Source: Rs1 sp000416275
Lineage (GTDB): Bacteria > Pseudomonadota > Gammaproteobacteria > Pseudomonadales > Balneatricaceae
Reading direction: 5' to 3'
Assembly (NCBI GenBank): GCA_965243635.1
Contig: OZ251574.1
Location: 4,588,001-4,652,000 of the forward strand
DNA: 64,000 nt
The translations under genes and the position numbers were made by a program. Below the pieces are notes generated by a model, which was given only the letters and a program-made list of their open reading frames with translations, searched no databases and was not told where the DNA came from. The first letter of the stretch is position 1, and the number at the start of each line of letters is the position of its first letter. Shown here in pieces: positions 1 to 9,482 of the stretch.

Positions 1-1135
1 ATATATCAGCGAGACTTCGGCTAATAATAAAATCGATTTATTTTGGGCCTCTGCACCCGATGCATTTGAAGTGCTAAAAGACGGAGATTTACTGCAAAAA
101 TATACCCTTAAAGCGCAGGGAATTCCGCAAAAAGTAGGTTCTTTCCCCATTCACGATCCCGAGGGCTACTACAAAGGTTTCGCGGCGGCAGGCTACGGTA
201 TTATGTGGAACACCCGCTACACTAAAGCGAAAAAAATTCCAGCGCCAGGCAACTGGAGCGATTTAGAGAAGCCGGTCTACTTTAATCATGTTGGAATGTC
301 CGCACCCTCACGCTCTGGTACAACTCATCTCACCGTAGAAACGATACTGCAAGCCAATGGTTGGGCAGGTGGCTGGGGCAGCTTAAAGCGTATGGCTGGC
401 AACTTTAAATCGGTTACTGAACGCAGTTTTGGCGTACCCGACGGTGTTAACAGTGGTAACTTTGGAGTCGGAATAGTCATTGATTTCTTTGGCTTGTCTT
501 CACAGGGCGCAGGTTTTCCAGTGGAGTTTATCTACCCACCAGCGACCGCTTTAGTCCCGGCTAATATTGGCGTAGTATCCAATGCACCAAACCCTAAAAT
601 GGCGGGTGAATTTATTGAGTTTTTACTCTCCGACAGAGGTCAAGAGCTCTTATTAAGTCCCAAGATTCGACGTTTACCGGTCAATCCTAAGACTTATGAT
701 AAAGCACCAAAAGGCTTCCCTAACCCCTTCAAAGATAGCTCACTGCAAAGCGCTTTACACTTTGATTTAACACTCTCTAAAAATCGTTACAACTTAGTTA
801 ACTCGCTGTTCGATGTGATGATCACTTATCGCATGGACGATTTACGCGCCGCCACTAAGGCGATCCACGCCGCCGACAGCGCCCTGGCAAGTAAGCCTAA
901 CGCCGCCGCCGCTGATTTAGTTAAACAGGCAAAAGCACTGATTGCCAAGGCGCCAATTACTGAAGCTCAAGCAAACAGCCCTGATTTTTCCGCTATTTTC
1001 ACCAAAAAGCGTAAAAAGGCGACCGATAAAGTCACCGGCCGCCAGGCGGAAGTTGAAGCTAAATGGGACGCTTTTGTGGTAGAGAATTATGCACAGGCGA
1101 AAGCGCTCGCAGAAAAAGCCATTTCTTTAATGTAA
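1..1135 (+). CDS. ABC transporter substrate-binding protein (5' end cut by window edge)
   Basis: This is a periplasmic binding protein of the family-1 type used by iron(III), phosphoglycerate or aminoethylphosphonate importers. The reading frame is open from base 2 with no stop, so the true start and signal peptide lie outside the window; the codon at 71 is an internal GTG, not a start. Visible family features are the ligand-cleft stretch around SGTTHLTVETILQANGW, the IDFFG segment, and NPKMAGEFIEFLLSDRGQELL near the C-lobe, followed by a Lys/Ala-rich helical tail. It is followed at about 270 bp by a fused permease and an ATPase on the same strand, which makes a complete importer. The substrate cannot be told from sequence alone. 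Confidence 0.85.
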   Translation, partial: YISETSANNKIDLFWASAPDAFEVLKDGDLLQKYTLKAQGIPQKVGSFPIHDPEGYYKGFAAAGYGIMWNTRYTKAKKIPAPGNWSDLEKPVYFNHVGMSAPSRSGTTHLTVETILQANGWAGGWGSLKRMAGNFKSVTERSFGVPDGVNSGNFGVGIVIDFFGLSSQGAGFPVEFIYPPATALVPANIGVVSNAPNPKMAGEFIEFLLSDRGQELLLSPKIRRLPVNPKTYDKAPKGFPNPFKDSSLQSALHFDLTLSKNRYNLVNSLFDVMITYRMDDLRAATKAIHAADSALASKPNAAAADLVKQAKALIAKAPITEAQANSPDFSAIFTKKRKKATDKVTGRQAEVEAKWDAFVVENYAQAKALAEKAISLM

Positions 1136-1177
1136 CTAGTGTAGACAGGCATACTAGGGGCTGAGAATTTCCTATAG

Positions 1178-1217
1178 CCGTACATCTCCTGTGCACTGGG
1201 AAGATGTACGGTTTGTT
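1178..1217 (+). terminator. Hairpin after the binding-protein gene (terminator or attenuator)
   Basis: A perfect 10-bp stem (CCGTACATCT at 1178-1187 and AGATGTACGG at 1202-1211) is followed by TTTGTT. It lies between the binding-protein gene and the permease gene. Such a hairpin would lower permease/ATPase expression relative to the binding protein; that role is inferred. Confidence 0.5.
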
Positions 1218-1401
1218 CAGAGACTCCTTAGCTGCCTAGGTTTTTGTTGCTACACCCTATTATCATTTCATTTTTGATTTCACCATCCTTAGCGGGATTT
1301 TTGCAGAGCGGGCTGTTTTTAAGATTCAGCCTACCTAGTTTTCATGCACCTTGTTAACTGGCTAGCTCTGCGTTTTTATTTTATATTTTTTGAGGTTTAT
1401 T

Positions 1402-3126
1402 ATGCCGAGCAATACCAGTACTCGTCAGGGTATTTTTCGTCTCGATTTTAAGTCAATTCAATGGGGACCGGGAATTGTCGCCACTCTGATTGGCGTATTT
1501 CTATTGATCGTGTTGGTCATGCCGGTGGCAAAAGTAATGTATGTTGCCTTCCAAAACCCCGACACCGGCGCGTTGACTATCAACAATTTTATCGATTTTT
1601 TTAACGCGGCACTGTTTCGGGAATCTTTTGTTAACTCTCTGTACGTCGCTAGCATGTCAGTGGTATTCGCCACCCTCATCGCCATGCCTTTAGCGTACTT
1701 CACGACCCGCTTTAATTTTGCCGGCTCGACACTGATTCAAACACTCGGCATGATTCCCTTGATCATGCCCCCGTTTGTCGGCGCGGTCGCTATGCAGCTA
1801 TTTTTCGGCGGCAACGGTTCTGTCAACTTGTTACTCGATGACTATTTTGGCTTTACAGTGCCATTTATGGAGGGCTTAAACGGGGTGATTTTAGTACAGT
1901 CGGTACACTTCTTTCCCTTTATTTTGATTAACCTCTCAGCCAGTTTAAATAATATCGACCGCTCTATGGAAGAGGCGGCACTTAATTTGGGCTCAAGTGG
2001 CATGCGGTTGTTCAGACGTATCGTTTTCCCCCTGGCCATGCCCGGTTACATTGCTGGCGCCTCTCTAGTCTTCCTCAAAGTTTTTGATGATTTAGGAACA
2101 CCACTGCTGCTTAATGTGAATAATATGCTGGCACCACAAGCCTATCTGCGCATTACCTCGGTCGGCATATCCGACCCTATTGGTTACGTTATTTCAGTGA
2201 TTTTAGTGGTTTTTTCACTGTTCTCAATGTGGGTTTCCTTCCTCGCAATGAAAGGAAAAGACTATGCGACCGCACAAAAAGGCGGTGGCGGTCTACTGCG
2301 ACGCGACTTAAAATTAGGCGAAAGGATTGGCTGCTACGCGGTTATCACCATTATTTTATTGTTCGTACTGGCACCACATACCGCATTAGGCTTGTTATCA
2401 GTAGCGACTGTTTGGTCATATAGCCCCCTCCCTGATGCCTATACTTTTGATCACTACATTGAAGTGTTTGAAACTGCCAACCAATTTATCACCAACACTT
2501 TGCTCTATGCTGGGTTAGCTGGTTTGATCGATATTATTTTAGGCACAGCAATTGCCTATATTGTCTGGAGAACTAAAATTTGGGGCCGAAAAGCACTAGA
2601 TTTGGTCGCCATGGGCGCGCTGGCGATTCCCGGTGTTGTCATTGGCATCGGCTACTTGAGAATGTTCTATGACGTGAATTTGCCATTCAGTGATGTGCCG
2701 TTGGCCACTTGGTGGGGCATCATGGTTATCGCACTGGCAGTGCGCCGTCTTCCCTATGCACTGCGCGCTTGTGTCGCAGCTTTACAGCAGGTTTCACTAT
2801 CCCTTGAAGAAGCCGCTGAAAGCTTAGGTGCCAGTAAGTGGAGCACCATTAAACGGGTGGTTGTTCCCCTGATGACCGGCGGCATTTTAGCCGGTTTTGT
2901 CACTAGTTTTGCGACCGCCGCGGTTGAGTTATCAGCAACCATCATGCTGGTTGCCAAAGAGGGAGACGCCCCTCTCGCCTACGGTATTTACGTCTTTATG
3001 CAATCTGCAGCAGGACGAGGTCCAGGTGCTGCCCTAGGCATTATTGCGGTCATTATTGTCGGCTTAGGTACTTACGCGTCGCACGTTATTATTGAGCGCA
3101 CTAAAAAAAATAATGGACTGAAATAA
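1402..3126 (+). CDS. ABC transporter permease, two fused permease domains
   Basis: This inner-membrane permease has about 574 residues and roughly twelve membrane segments. It consists of two consecutive BPD_transp_1 domains, as in FbpB-type iron(III) permeases. Each half carries an EAA loop that docks the ATPase: EEAALNLGSSGMRLF near residue 190 and EEAAESLGASKWSTI near residue 475. The ATG at 1402 is chosen because GAGG sits 6 bases upstream; an in-frame TTG at 1390 lacks a usable ribosome site. It lies between a binding protein and an ATPase gene, with 22 bp to the latter, and so forms one importer with them. Confidence 0.9.
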   Translation: MPSNTSTRQGIFRLDFKSIQWGPGIVATLIGVFLLIVLVMPVAKVMYVAFQNPDTGALTINNFIDFFNAALFRESFVNSLYVASMSVVFATLIAMPLAYFTTRFNFAGSTLIQTLGMIPLIMPPFVGAVAMQLFFGGNGSVNLLLDDYFGFTVPFMEGLNGVILVQSVHFFPFILINLSASLNNIDRSMEEAALNLGSSGMRLFRRIVFPLAMPGYIAGASLVFLKVFDDLGTPLLLNVNNMLAPQAYLRITSVGISDPIGYVISVILVVFSLFSMWVSFLAMKGKDYATAQKGGGGLLRRDLKLGERIGCYAVITIILLFVLAPHTALGLLSVATVWSYSPLPDAYTFDHYIEVFETANQFITNTLLYAGLAGLIDIILGTAIAYIVWRTKIWGRKALDLVAMGALAIPGVVIGIGYLRMFYDVNLPFSDVPLATWWGIMVIALAVRRLPYALRACVAALQQVSLSLEEAAESLGASKWSTIKRVVVPLMTGGILAGFVTSFATAAVELSATIMLVAKEGDAPLAYGIYVFMQSAAGRGPGAALGIIAVIIVGLGTYASHVIIERTKKNNGLK

Positions 3127-3148
3127 GTTGTCTCGAGGAAATATAAAA

Positions 3149-4231
3149 ATGTCTAATAATCAATCTGTTGGTATTTCAATCAAAAACGTCGGTCTCTCCT
3201 TTGGCGAGACTGAGGTGTTAAAAGGCGTCAATTTAGAAATTGCTCCAGGTGAGTTCTTTGCCTTTCTCGGTCCCTCCGGTTCGGGAAAATCAACATTGCT
3301 CAGAGCGATTGCCGGCTTTGGCCCAGCGCCGAGCGGGGAAATTTTAATCGGTGACCGGGATGTCACCCATTTACAACCTTGGCAGCGCAATGTCGGCATG
3401 GTGTTCCAAAATTACGCTTTGTGGCCGCATATGACCGTACAGGAGAATGTCGCGTTTGGTTTGCAAGAGCGTAAAGTCGCCAAGCCCGACATCGTCAAAA
3501 AAGTTCGGCAAGCGCTAGAACTCGTAGACCTCGCCGACTTGTCTAACCGTCGCCCCTCAGAGCTGTCCGGTGGACAACAACAGCGTATCGCACTGGCGAG
3601 AACGATTGTCGTCGAGCCAAAAGTACTGCTCTTGGATGAGCCTCTATCAAATTTAGATGCCAACTTGAGAGTACAGATGCGCCGCGACATTCTGAAGCTA
3701 CAACAACAACTAGGTATCACAACTATATTTGTTACCCACGATCAAGAAGAGGCGAATACCACCGCAGATCGGATGGCGGTCTTGAGTAATGGTGTAATCC
3801 AGCAAGTAGGCGCACCAATGTCGCTATATGATGCACCCGTCAATCGTTTTGTCGCCAACTTCATTGGTTCCGCCAATATAATCGACGGCTCCATCACCCT
3901 AAATGCAGCGGGAAAGCTTTCGAAGTTCGTCAGCGAACAAGGTTTAGCTCTTGATCTTAGCACTCAACACAGTGGCTCTGTAAGCCTTATTTTCAGACCA
4001 CAAAACACGCTGTTACTCGCCGATGGAGCCACTATTGATAACGGTTTTAATATGAGTGGTCAGATTGTTTTCCGTGAGTTTTTAGGCAGCCAAATTCGCT
4101 ATGGGATTGACGTTCAAGGTCACTTGCTATCGGTTGATGAAATTCACAGCATCGGTGCTCTACATCGCAACGTCAACGATTTAGTAAGGCTAGGTGTGAC
4201 TCACGAGCAAGCGGTGGTAGTTAATAGCTGA
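3149..4231 (+). CDS. ABC transporter ATP-binding protein (Fbp/Pot type)
   Basis: This is the ATPase subunit of the importer encoded just upstream. It has Walker A GPSGSGKST near residue 40, a Q-loop in VGMVFQNYALWP, the signature LSGGQQQR, Walker B LLLDEPLSNLDA, the switch histidine in FVTHDQEEA, and a C-terminal TOBE-like region from about residue 240. The ATG at 3149 follows GAGGAA by 8 bases and is preferred to a TTG at 3128. The stop codon TGA at 4229-4231 lies inside a copy of the MITE-1 repeat (4227-4295), so the insertion has probably set or shifted the C-terminus by a few residues. Confidence 0.92.
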   Translation: MSNNQSVGISIKNVGLSFGETEVLKGVNLEIAPGEFFAFLGPSGSGKSTLLRAIAGFGPAPSGEILIGDRDVTHLQPWQRNVGMVFQNYALWPHMTVQENVAFGLQERKVAKPDIVKKVRQALELVDLADLSNRRPSELSGGQQQRIALARTIVVEPKVLLLDEPLSNLDANLRVQMRRDILKLQQQLGITTIFVTHDQEEANTTADRMAVLSNGVIQQVGAPMSLYDAPVNRFVANFIGSANIIDGSITLNAAGKLSKFVSEQGLALDLSTQHSGSVSLIFRPQNTLLLADGATIDNGFNMSGQIVFREFLGSQIRYGIDVQGHLLSVDEIHSIGALHRNVNDLVRLGVTHEQAVVVNS

Positions 4232-4295
4232 ATCATTGACTGCACTGCACCACAGAGCGCAAGCTCTGCATGCACTTTGAAATCATCGATTCAGG
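4227..4295 (-). repeat. MITE-1 copy, short form, overlapping the upstream stop codon
   Basis: This roughly 69-bp element begins GCTGAATCATTGAC and ends ATCGATTCAGG, like the 69-bp copy at 27816. The flanks are TAATA on the left and TAAAA on the right, a 4-of-5 target duplication. The element provides the TGA stop of the ATPase gene. Confidence 0.75.
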
Positions 4296-4371
4296 TAAAA
4301 TATAGCCGCTTAGTTGTTACTGATCTGTCGTCTGACTTTCATCGGACTGCAGCTCCCTATGAGAGATTACA

Positions 4372-5820
4372 ATGTTAAGAAGAACAAAAATTGTCGCCAC
4401 TATTGGCCCGGCCACCGATACTTATGCGCACTTGGAAAAGTTACTATTGGCGGGCGTCAACGTGGTGCGCTTGAACTTTTCGCATGGAGAAATAAGCGAC
4501 CATCAGCGCCGTGTGGCCACGATTCGAAAAATCTGCGCTGAGCATCAGCTGCACATTGCCATTATGGGAGATTTACAAGGGCCTAAAATTCGCATCGCGC
4601 AATTTTCAGACGGTAAAGTACAGTTAATCGCTGGTCAGTCCTTTATCTTGGACACCCAATTGGCCCAGAGCAGCGGTGACAAAAACCGGGTGGGGATCGA
4701 TTACCCACAATTAATTGACGATTGTGCAGTTGGCGATGAGCTGCTACTCGACGATGGCCGAGTCACTATGCAAGTCACTGATAAATCCAGCACCAGCCTA
4801 ACTTGTAAGGTACTGACAGGAGGTTTGCTATCCAATAATAAAGGCATCAACAAAAAAGGCGGAGGTTTATCGGCATCGGCACTAACCGCCAAAGACAAGC
4901 GAGACATAAACAGTGCGGTCGAGCTAGATTTAGACTATCTGGCCGTGTCATTTCCACGCAGTGCCGAGGATATGCAAACCGCTCGTCAGCTGGTCAAAGA
5001 AGCGGGTGGTGAATGTCGATTAGTCGCAAAAATAGAGCGCGCCGAAGCCGTGGCTAACGATCAAATTCTAGATGCTATTATTTGTGCCTCAGATGTAGTG
5101 ATGGTCGCCCGTGGTGATTTAGGGGTAGAGATAGGCGATGCCGCGCTGATCGCAGTCCAAAAGAAAATAATCTCCAGGGCCCGCAAGTTAAATCGCGTCG
5201 TGATCACCGCCACGCAGATGATGGAATCAATGGTAGATAGCCCGCTGCCGACCCGAGCTGAAGTATTTGATGTGGCGAATGCCGTATTAGATGGGACCGA
5301 TGCGGTGATGCTTTCCGCTGAAACCGCAGCGGGTCATTACCCCGTTGAAACCGTCGAGGCAATGGCGCGAATCATCATAGGTGCGGAACAAGATAGCTCA
5401 ACCCAAACCTCAAGTCACAGACTCAACCGATGCTTTTTAGCAGTCGATGAAACCATGGCGATGTGTGCCATGTACGCGGCCAACCACATGCCGGCAATTA
5501 AGGCCATTATCTGCTTAACGGAGTCCGGAAACACCACTTTGCTGATGTCAAGAATCAGCTCAGGCATTCCTATTATCGCCCTAACTAGCCACCCAAAAAC
5601 TACCCGCAGGGTCGCTATGTACCGCGGAGTCCACGCGATTCCCTTTGATAGCGGAGCAACCCTCAACGCTGAAGTAAATCAACGTGCGGTCAGTCAATTA
5701 CTGAATAAACAACTAGTTGTTGAGGGCGATTTAGTGATTATTACTAAAGGCGATTATGTCGATGCCCAGGGGGGAACTAACACTTTGAAGTTAATTAAGG
5801 TGAGTAGCAACATCCAATAA
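4372..5820 (+). CDS. pyk: Pyruvate kinase
   Basis: Cytosolic glycolytic enzyme converting phosphoenolpyruvate and ADP to pyruvate and ATP. The 482-residue length is normal for bacterial pyruvate kinase. Visible landmarks are the N-terminal RRTKIVATIGPAT, NFSHGE, GDLQGPKIR, the B-domain region around residues 70-170, the active-site Lys in LVAKIERAEA, and the signature ITATQMMESMV followed by PTRAEVFDVANAVLDGTDA. The C-terminal regulatory domain is present. The start is ATG with GAGAG 6 bases upstream. It stands alone on its transcription unit. Confidence 0.97.
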   Translation: MLRRTKIVATIGPATDTYAHLEKLLLAGVNVVRLNFSHGEISDHQRRVATIRKICAEHQLHIAIMGDLQGPKIRIAQFSDGKVQLIAGQSFILDTQLAQSSGDKNRVGIDYPQLIDDCAVGDELLLDDGRVTMQVTDKSSTSLTCKVLTGGLLSNNKGINKKGGGLSASALTAKDKRDINSAVELDLDYLAVSFPRSAEDMQTARQLVKEAGGECRLVAKIERAEAVANDQILDAIICASDVVMVARGDLGVEIGDAALIAVQKKIISRARKLNRVVITATQMMESMVDSPLPTRAEVFDVANAVLDGTDAVMLSAETAAGHYPVETVEAMARIIIGAEQDSSTQTSSHRLNRCFLAVDETMAMCAMYAANHMPAIKAIICLTESGNTTLLMSRISSGIPIIALTSHPKTTRRVAMYRGVHAIPFDSGATLNAEVNQRAVSQLLNKQLVVEGDLVIITKGDYVDAQGGTNTLKLIKVSSNIQ

Positions 5821-5847
5821 TTAGCAGCTCAGGGACTTGGCAGACCA

Positions 5848-5883
5848 TCCATCGCACTGCTTAATTTTTAGGCAGGTGATGGA
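5848..5883 (+). terminator. Imperfect hairpin after pyk
   Basis: TCCATC..CTGC pairs with GCAG..GATGGA around an AT-rich loop. There is no clear U-tract, so this is only a possible terminator. Confidence 0.3.
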
Positions 5884-5978
5884 TACTAAAGATCGCTAAA
5901 ATTGTCGTTTAATTGGCCAATCAGTGATCGTCGCACTGCCATATACAAGCATTTATAATCAGCGAGGTTTTTACAAAA

Positions 5979-6572
5979 ATGGGCGCCAACAGCACTAAAT
6001 TTTATCTGGTTAGGCACGGTGAAACACTGTGGAATTCCCAGCAGCGCTGGCAAGGTAGCAAAAATTCACCTTTGACAGAACTCGGCATTCAGCAGGCGAC
6101 ACTGACCCGAGATCTACTCGCTGCTAGCCCTATAGATTTAGCCTACGTAAGCCCTCTACAGAGGGCGACTCAGACCTTGGATATCATCTTACAATACCGA
6201 GCTATCGAGACCACTATTTTTCCAGCCATGCGAGAAATGTGCCTGGGCAACTGGGAGGGTAGAACCCGCTCAGAAATTGCTATTTCAGAGCCGGTACAAA
6301 CACGCTATTTTCGACATCGGCCAGACTTATTTAACGTGACCGGAGCCGAAACATTTACCCAATTACAACTGCGGGTCGTCGCGGGTTTGGACAGCCTTTT
6401 CTTACGGCACAGTGGCGAAAATATTTTAATCGTCTCGCACTGGGTCGCCATTAAAGTAGCGCTGGCGTACTACCAAAAAATAGCGCTGCGAGACTTGTCG
6501 CAATTAGACGATCCGAAAAATGCACAACTTATCACTCTGAGTAAAGACCAGAGCGGCATCACTATCAGCTAG
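5979..6572 (+). CDS. Histidine phosphatase family protein (phosphoglycerate-mutase-like)
   Basis: A 197-residue member of the histidine phosphatase (branch 1) superfamily. The catalytic motif RHGE occurs in YLVRHGETLWN at about residue 12. The core also shows SPLQRATQT, the acid region REMCLGNWEG, and the second catalytic histidine in IVSHWVAIK near residue 150. The family includes phosphoglycerate mutases, alpha-ribazole phosphatase and assorted phosphatases. No cobalamin genes are nearby and the substrate is not predictable. It is preceded by GAGG 11 bases before the ATG. Confidence 0.88.
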   Translation: MGANSTKFYLVRHGETLWNSQQRWQGSKNSPLTELGIQQATLTRDLLAASPIDLAYVSPLQRATQTLDIILQYRAIETTIFPAMREMCLGNWEGRTRSEIAISEPVQTRYFRHRPDLFNVTGAETFTQLQLRVVAGLDSLFLRHSGENILIVSHWVAIKVALAYYQKIALRDLSQLDDPKNAQLITLSKDQSGITIS

Positions 6573-6801
6573 CTTGGGCTTTCCAGCAAAGGCGCCCATT
6601 AATGTTGACTGAAAAATTGGCGAATAGTCAGCTAGCATTGTAATCGAAGTACTCTCGCTATATTATCTGCGTCCATAAAAATAATACTCCGGCTTATAAA
6701 TCTTAGCTTAGCGCGTTTTAAATTTGCCCTTTATCAACAATATTACTAGTCTATCAGACTTAAGTAAGACCAGTTATACACTAGATGATGAGATTATTTC
6801 A

Positions 6802-7065
6802 ATGGACTACACTCCCCTCATTGGCCTAATGGCCGCCACTTGTACGACCGCCGCCTTTGTGCCACAAGTTATCGCTATTCTAAAAACCGGTAACGTCGAT
6901 GGTATTTCAGTCATGATGTATTCAATATTCACCGTCGGCATCGCCCTGTGGTTGAGTTACGGCCTTTTAGTCAACGATCTACCGATGATATTGGCTAACG
7001 CAGTCAGTTTAATTCTGGCGTTGATGGTACTGGTACTCACAGTTTATAAACGCTGGCAACACTAG
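6802..7065 (+). CDS. SemiSWEET-like sugar transporter (PQ-loop/MtN3 family)
   Basis: An 87-residue membrane protein with three predicted helices, the size of bacterial SemiSWEETs, which work as dimers for passive sugar movement. The family PQ motif appears in AAFVPQVIAILKTG, followed by the GISVMMYSIF helix and a final helix ending VLTVYKRW. The open frame extends back to 6724, but residues before the ATG at 6802 do not look like the family. The ribosome site is weak. The exact substrate is unknown. Confidence 0.85.
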   Translation: MDYTPLIGLMAATCTTAAFVPQVIAILKTGNVDGISVMMYSIFTVGIALWLSYGLLVNDLPMILANAVSLILALMVLVLTVYKRWQH

Positions 7066-7181
7066 AAATTGCTAGCATCTAAGCCGCCAATTACCGCGTA
7101 GCGTAGCTACACTAACTCCTGTTTAGAAACAAATTTGTACTGCGGCTCCCCACCTCAGTACAAGTTCGTCACTCAATGAAA

Positions 7182-8360
7182 CTACCTAGCCAAATCTATA
7201 TCGTACTCACGCACTAAAGGGCTGTGTCGATCAATATTATGCCGCCCCAATTGATTGACATCCCGTTCACCGCAAAGCGCCATCGTAATATCTAATTCGC
7301 TGCGTACGATATCTATCACTTTAGTCACTCCAGCCTCCCCCATCGCCCCTAATCCGTAGAGGAATGGTCGACCTAAATAGACTCCTTTCGCCCCCAAACT
7401 CAACGCTTTAAGGACATCTTGGCCCGAGCGAATACCGCTATCCATATGCACTTCAATTTTGTCCCCAGCGACATCGACGATTTCCGCTAGCGCTGCGATA
7501 GATGATCTGGCGCCGTCTAGTTGACGACCGCCGTGATTCGAGACAATCAGCGCGTCGGCGCCACTTTGCGCTGCTTTTAAAGCATCTTCTGGATCGAGAA
7601 TTCCCTTGAGAATCAGCGGACCACCCCACAAGTCTTTGATCCAGGAAATATCATCCCATGACAACTTCGGGTCAAACTGTTCCGCCGCCCACATTGACAG
7701 TGAAGACATATTTTCAACGCCGCTGACATGACCTACTATGTTGCCAAAATCATGGCGCTTAGTGGTCGCCATCCCCAGGCACCACTGCGGGCACTGAGCC
7801 ATATACCACAAATGTTTAGGTGTTAATTTAGGTGGAGCTGATAGACCATTGCGCAAATCTTTATGACGCTGACCTAAAATCTGTAAATCAAAAGTTAACA
7901 CCAAAGCCGAGCAGCCTGCCGCTTTTGCCCTGGCGATTAACCGGGCAATAAAATCGCGATCTTTCATCACATACAATTGAAACCAAAAAGGCTTAGTGGT
8001 GTTCGCCGCCACATCTTCAATCGAGCAAATACTCATGGTCGACAAGGTAAAGGGGATACCTGCCGCCTCACAAGCTTTAGCCGCTTTTATTTCACCGTCG
8101 GCGCATTGCATTCCGGTTAATCCGGTTGGCGCCATGGCAATTGGCAGCGCGACATCTTGACCGATCATGGTGCTTTTCAGACTGCGGTTGGTCATATCGA
8201 CAGCTATTTTTTGACGTAGTAACAGCTTTTGAAAATCAGACTCGTTAGTCCGATAAGTACTTTCCGTCCAAGACCCTGAATCGGCGTAATCAAAAAACAA
8301 CTTAGGTACTTTTCGCTTAGCTATTCTCTTAAGATCGGCAATTTCTAAAATGCTGGTCAT
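7182..8360 (-). CDS. FMN-dependent alpha-hydroxy-acid dehydrogenase (LldD-like)
   Basis: A 392-residue flavoenzyme of the L-lactate dehydrogenase/glycolate oxidase family. It oxidises an L-2-hydroxy acid to the 2-oxo acid and usually feeds electrons to quinone. The N-terminal FDYADSGSWTE, the FMN-binding stretch PIAMAPTGLTGM, and the catalytic segment VSNHGGRQLDGA with its active-site histidine are all present. It has a strong ribosome site (AGGGG) before the ATG. Immediately upstream on the same strand is the remnant of a TRAP carboxylate permease, and a PdhR-like regulator is divergent. This suggests a former uptake-and-oxidation unit for lactate or a similar acid. The exact substrate is not certain. 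Confidence 0.9.
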   Translation of the reverse strand: MTSILEIADLKRIAKRKVPKLFFDYADSGSWTESTYRTNESDFQKLLLRQKIAVDMTNRSLKSTMIGQDVALPIAMAPTGLTGMQCADGEIKAAKACEAAGIPFTLSTMSICSIEDVAANTTKPFWFQLYVMKDRDFIARLIARAKAAGCSALVLTFDLQILGQRHKDLRNGLSAPPKLTPKHLWYMAQCPQWCLGMATTKRHDFGNIVGHVSGVENMSSLSMWAAEQFDPKLSWDDISWIKDLWGGPLILKGILDPEDALKAAQSGADALIVSNHGGRQLDGARSSIAALAEIVDVAGDKIEVHMDSGIRSGQDVLKALSLGAKGVYLGRPFLYGLGAMGEAGVTKVIDIVRSELDITMALCGERDVNQLGRHNIDRHSPLVREYDIDLAR

Positions 8361-8554
8361 TTTTTACCCCTTAGATATGCGTGCTACAAGACGAACCAAA
8401 CACAGGTTGCATCATGGTGAATGTCACTATCAAGGCACTAACCTAGCGCCTCTATAGGCTTAATTTTTACTTATTTTCGCTGCGATAACTTCGCCACTGA
8501 CTTTAGCCGTAGGCTAAGGCAGGTAACCAAAGTACCGATTGCGGATAAAATATC

Positions 8555-9050
8555 AATATGAAAAGCGCGATTATCTACAGTATTATAAAGGGAATGACCC
8601 CTTTGTATATTTCCATCAACTTCACTTCTGGCGGGAAAAACCCTTTAAATAAAAGAGTGCGAAAACCACCACAGACGTTAGAAATGAGACCTGCAAAGTC
8701 ATCGCCACCAGCATCACAAACTATATTAGCTCTGGATTAGACCACCCCATAGCCATTTATGTCTAAACCTAATGCTGAAATAATCGGCGCTAACTGCGGC
8801 AGAATAATTAAAGTGATCTCTATCCAATCTAAAAAGAACCCCAGCAAAAACACAATCGCTAAGATAAACAAAATAATCCCATAGGGAGCAAAAGGCAAAA
8901 CAGGTCACGCCAATAAAGATTGCAAAAATATAAACAGTGGTATTATAGCTGCCAGTTAAAACATTCTTTAACACTTTTAGATTAAAGTTACGCTAGCAAA
9001 TAGCCAGCAAGGTAGCACTTGGCGCTCCGACACCCGCTGCCTCTGGAGTA
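8555..9050 (-). pseudogene. Remnant of TRAP transporter large permease (DctM-like)
   Basis: No intact frame exists, but three-frame translation of the minus strand gives pieces of a DctM protein in the right order. These are TPEAAGVGAPSATLLA, TVYIFAIFIGVTCFA, then GIILFILAIVFLLGFFLDW and IEITLIILPQLAPIISALGL in a second frame, FVMLVAMTLQVSFLTSVVVF in a third, and PPEVKLMEIYKGVIPFIIL near the end. At least three frameshifts and several stops separate them. The upstream part of the gene is missing and the remnant abuts a MITE-2 fragment at 9053, so a deletion beside or within that repeat is likely. The gene would have been co-directional with the hydroxyacid dehydrogenase. Confidence 0.85.
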
Positions 9051-9052
9051 AA

Positions 9053-9132
9053 TGAGCATATTGAGCCGGTTTTTAACGCCGTATTACCGAGTGCAGTAAT
9101 CATACCCTCTGGGTAAGTTATGCAGAGGTCTC
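9053..9132 (-). repeat. MITE-2 fragment (one end only)
   Basis: This matches one half of the 205-bp repeat and ends in GTTATGCAGAGGTCT. The other end is missing and the sequence runs directly into the TRAP permease remnant, so the junction probably marks a deletion. Confidence 0.8.
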
Positions 9133-9210
9133 CTCTAGTTAGATACCCCTGCGACAGATGTACGCCTCTGCCGAGGTTGTTATTTTTGTAGTTGGTCTAA
9201 GTGATTTGAA

Positions 9211-9228
9211 TATTGGTAATACCAACTT
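9211..9228. promoter_or_regulatory. PdhR-type operator
   Basis: TATTGGTAATACCAACT contains the palindrome TTGGT-N3-ACCAA. This agrees with the known PdhR consensus AATTGGT-N3-ACCAATT at all ten core positions. It lies between the divergent PdhR-like gene (start 9483) and the decayed TRAP/dehydrogenase unit, so it could control either. Confidence 0.7.
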
Positions 9229-9482
9229 ACCAAAATATATGATTACTTTATGTTTTCCACGCTAAGTTTGTCAAGATAAATCTTAAAAATGTATTTTGGA
9301 TTTGTAAAACAGCCCGCTGTTATAAAATAATTTTTTATCTTCCGCTAAATAGACTCTCAGCAAATTCCCCATTCGCAGTACGCTGAATATGACTTTTACA
9401 GAGGTTCCTTGCATTAAACACTAGTGCTATGATTGGCACTTTTACAACCTGTTAAAACAGCCCGTGCCGGAACCACATAAAT

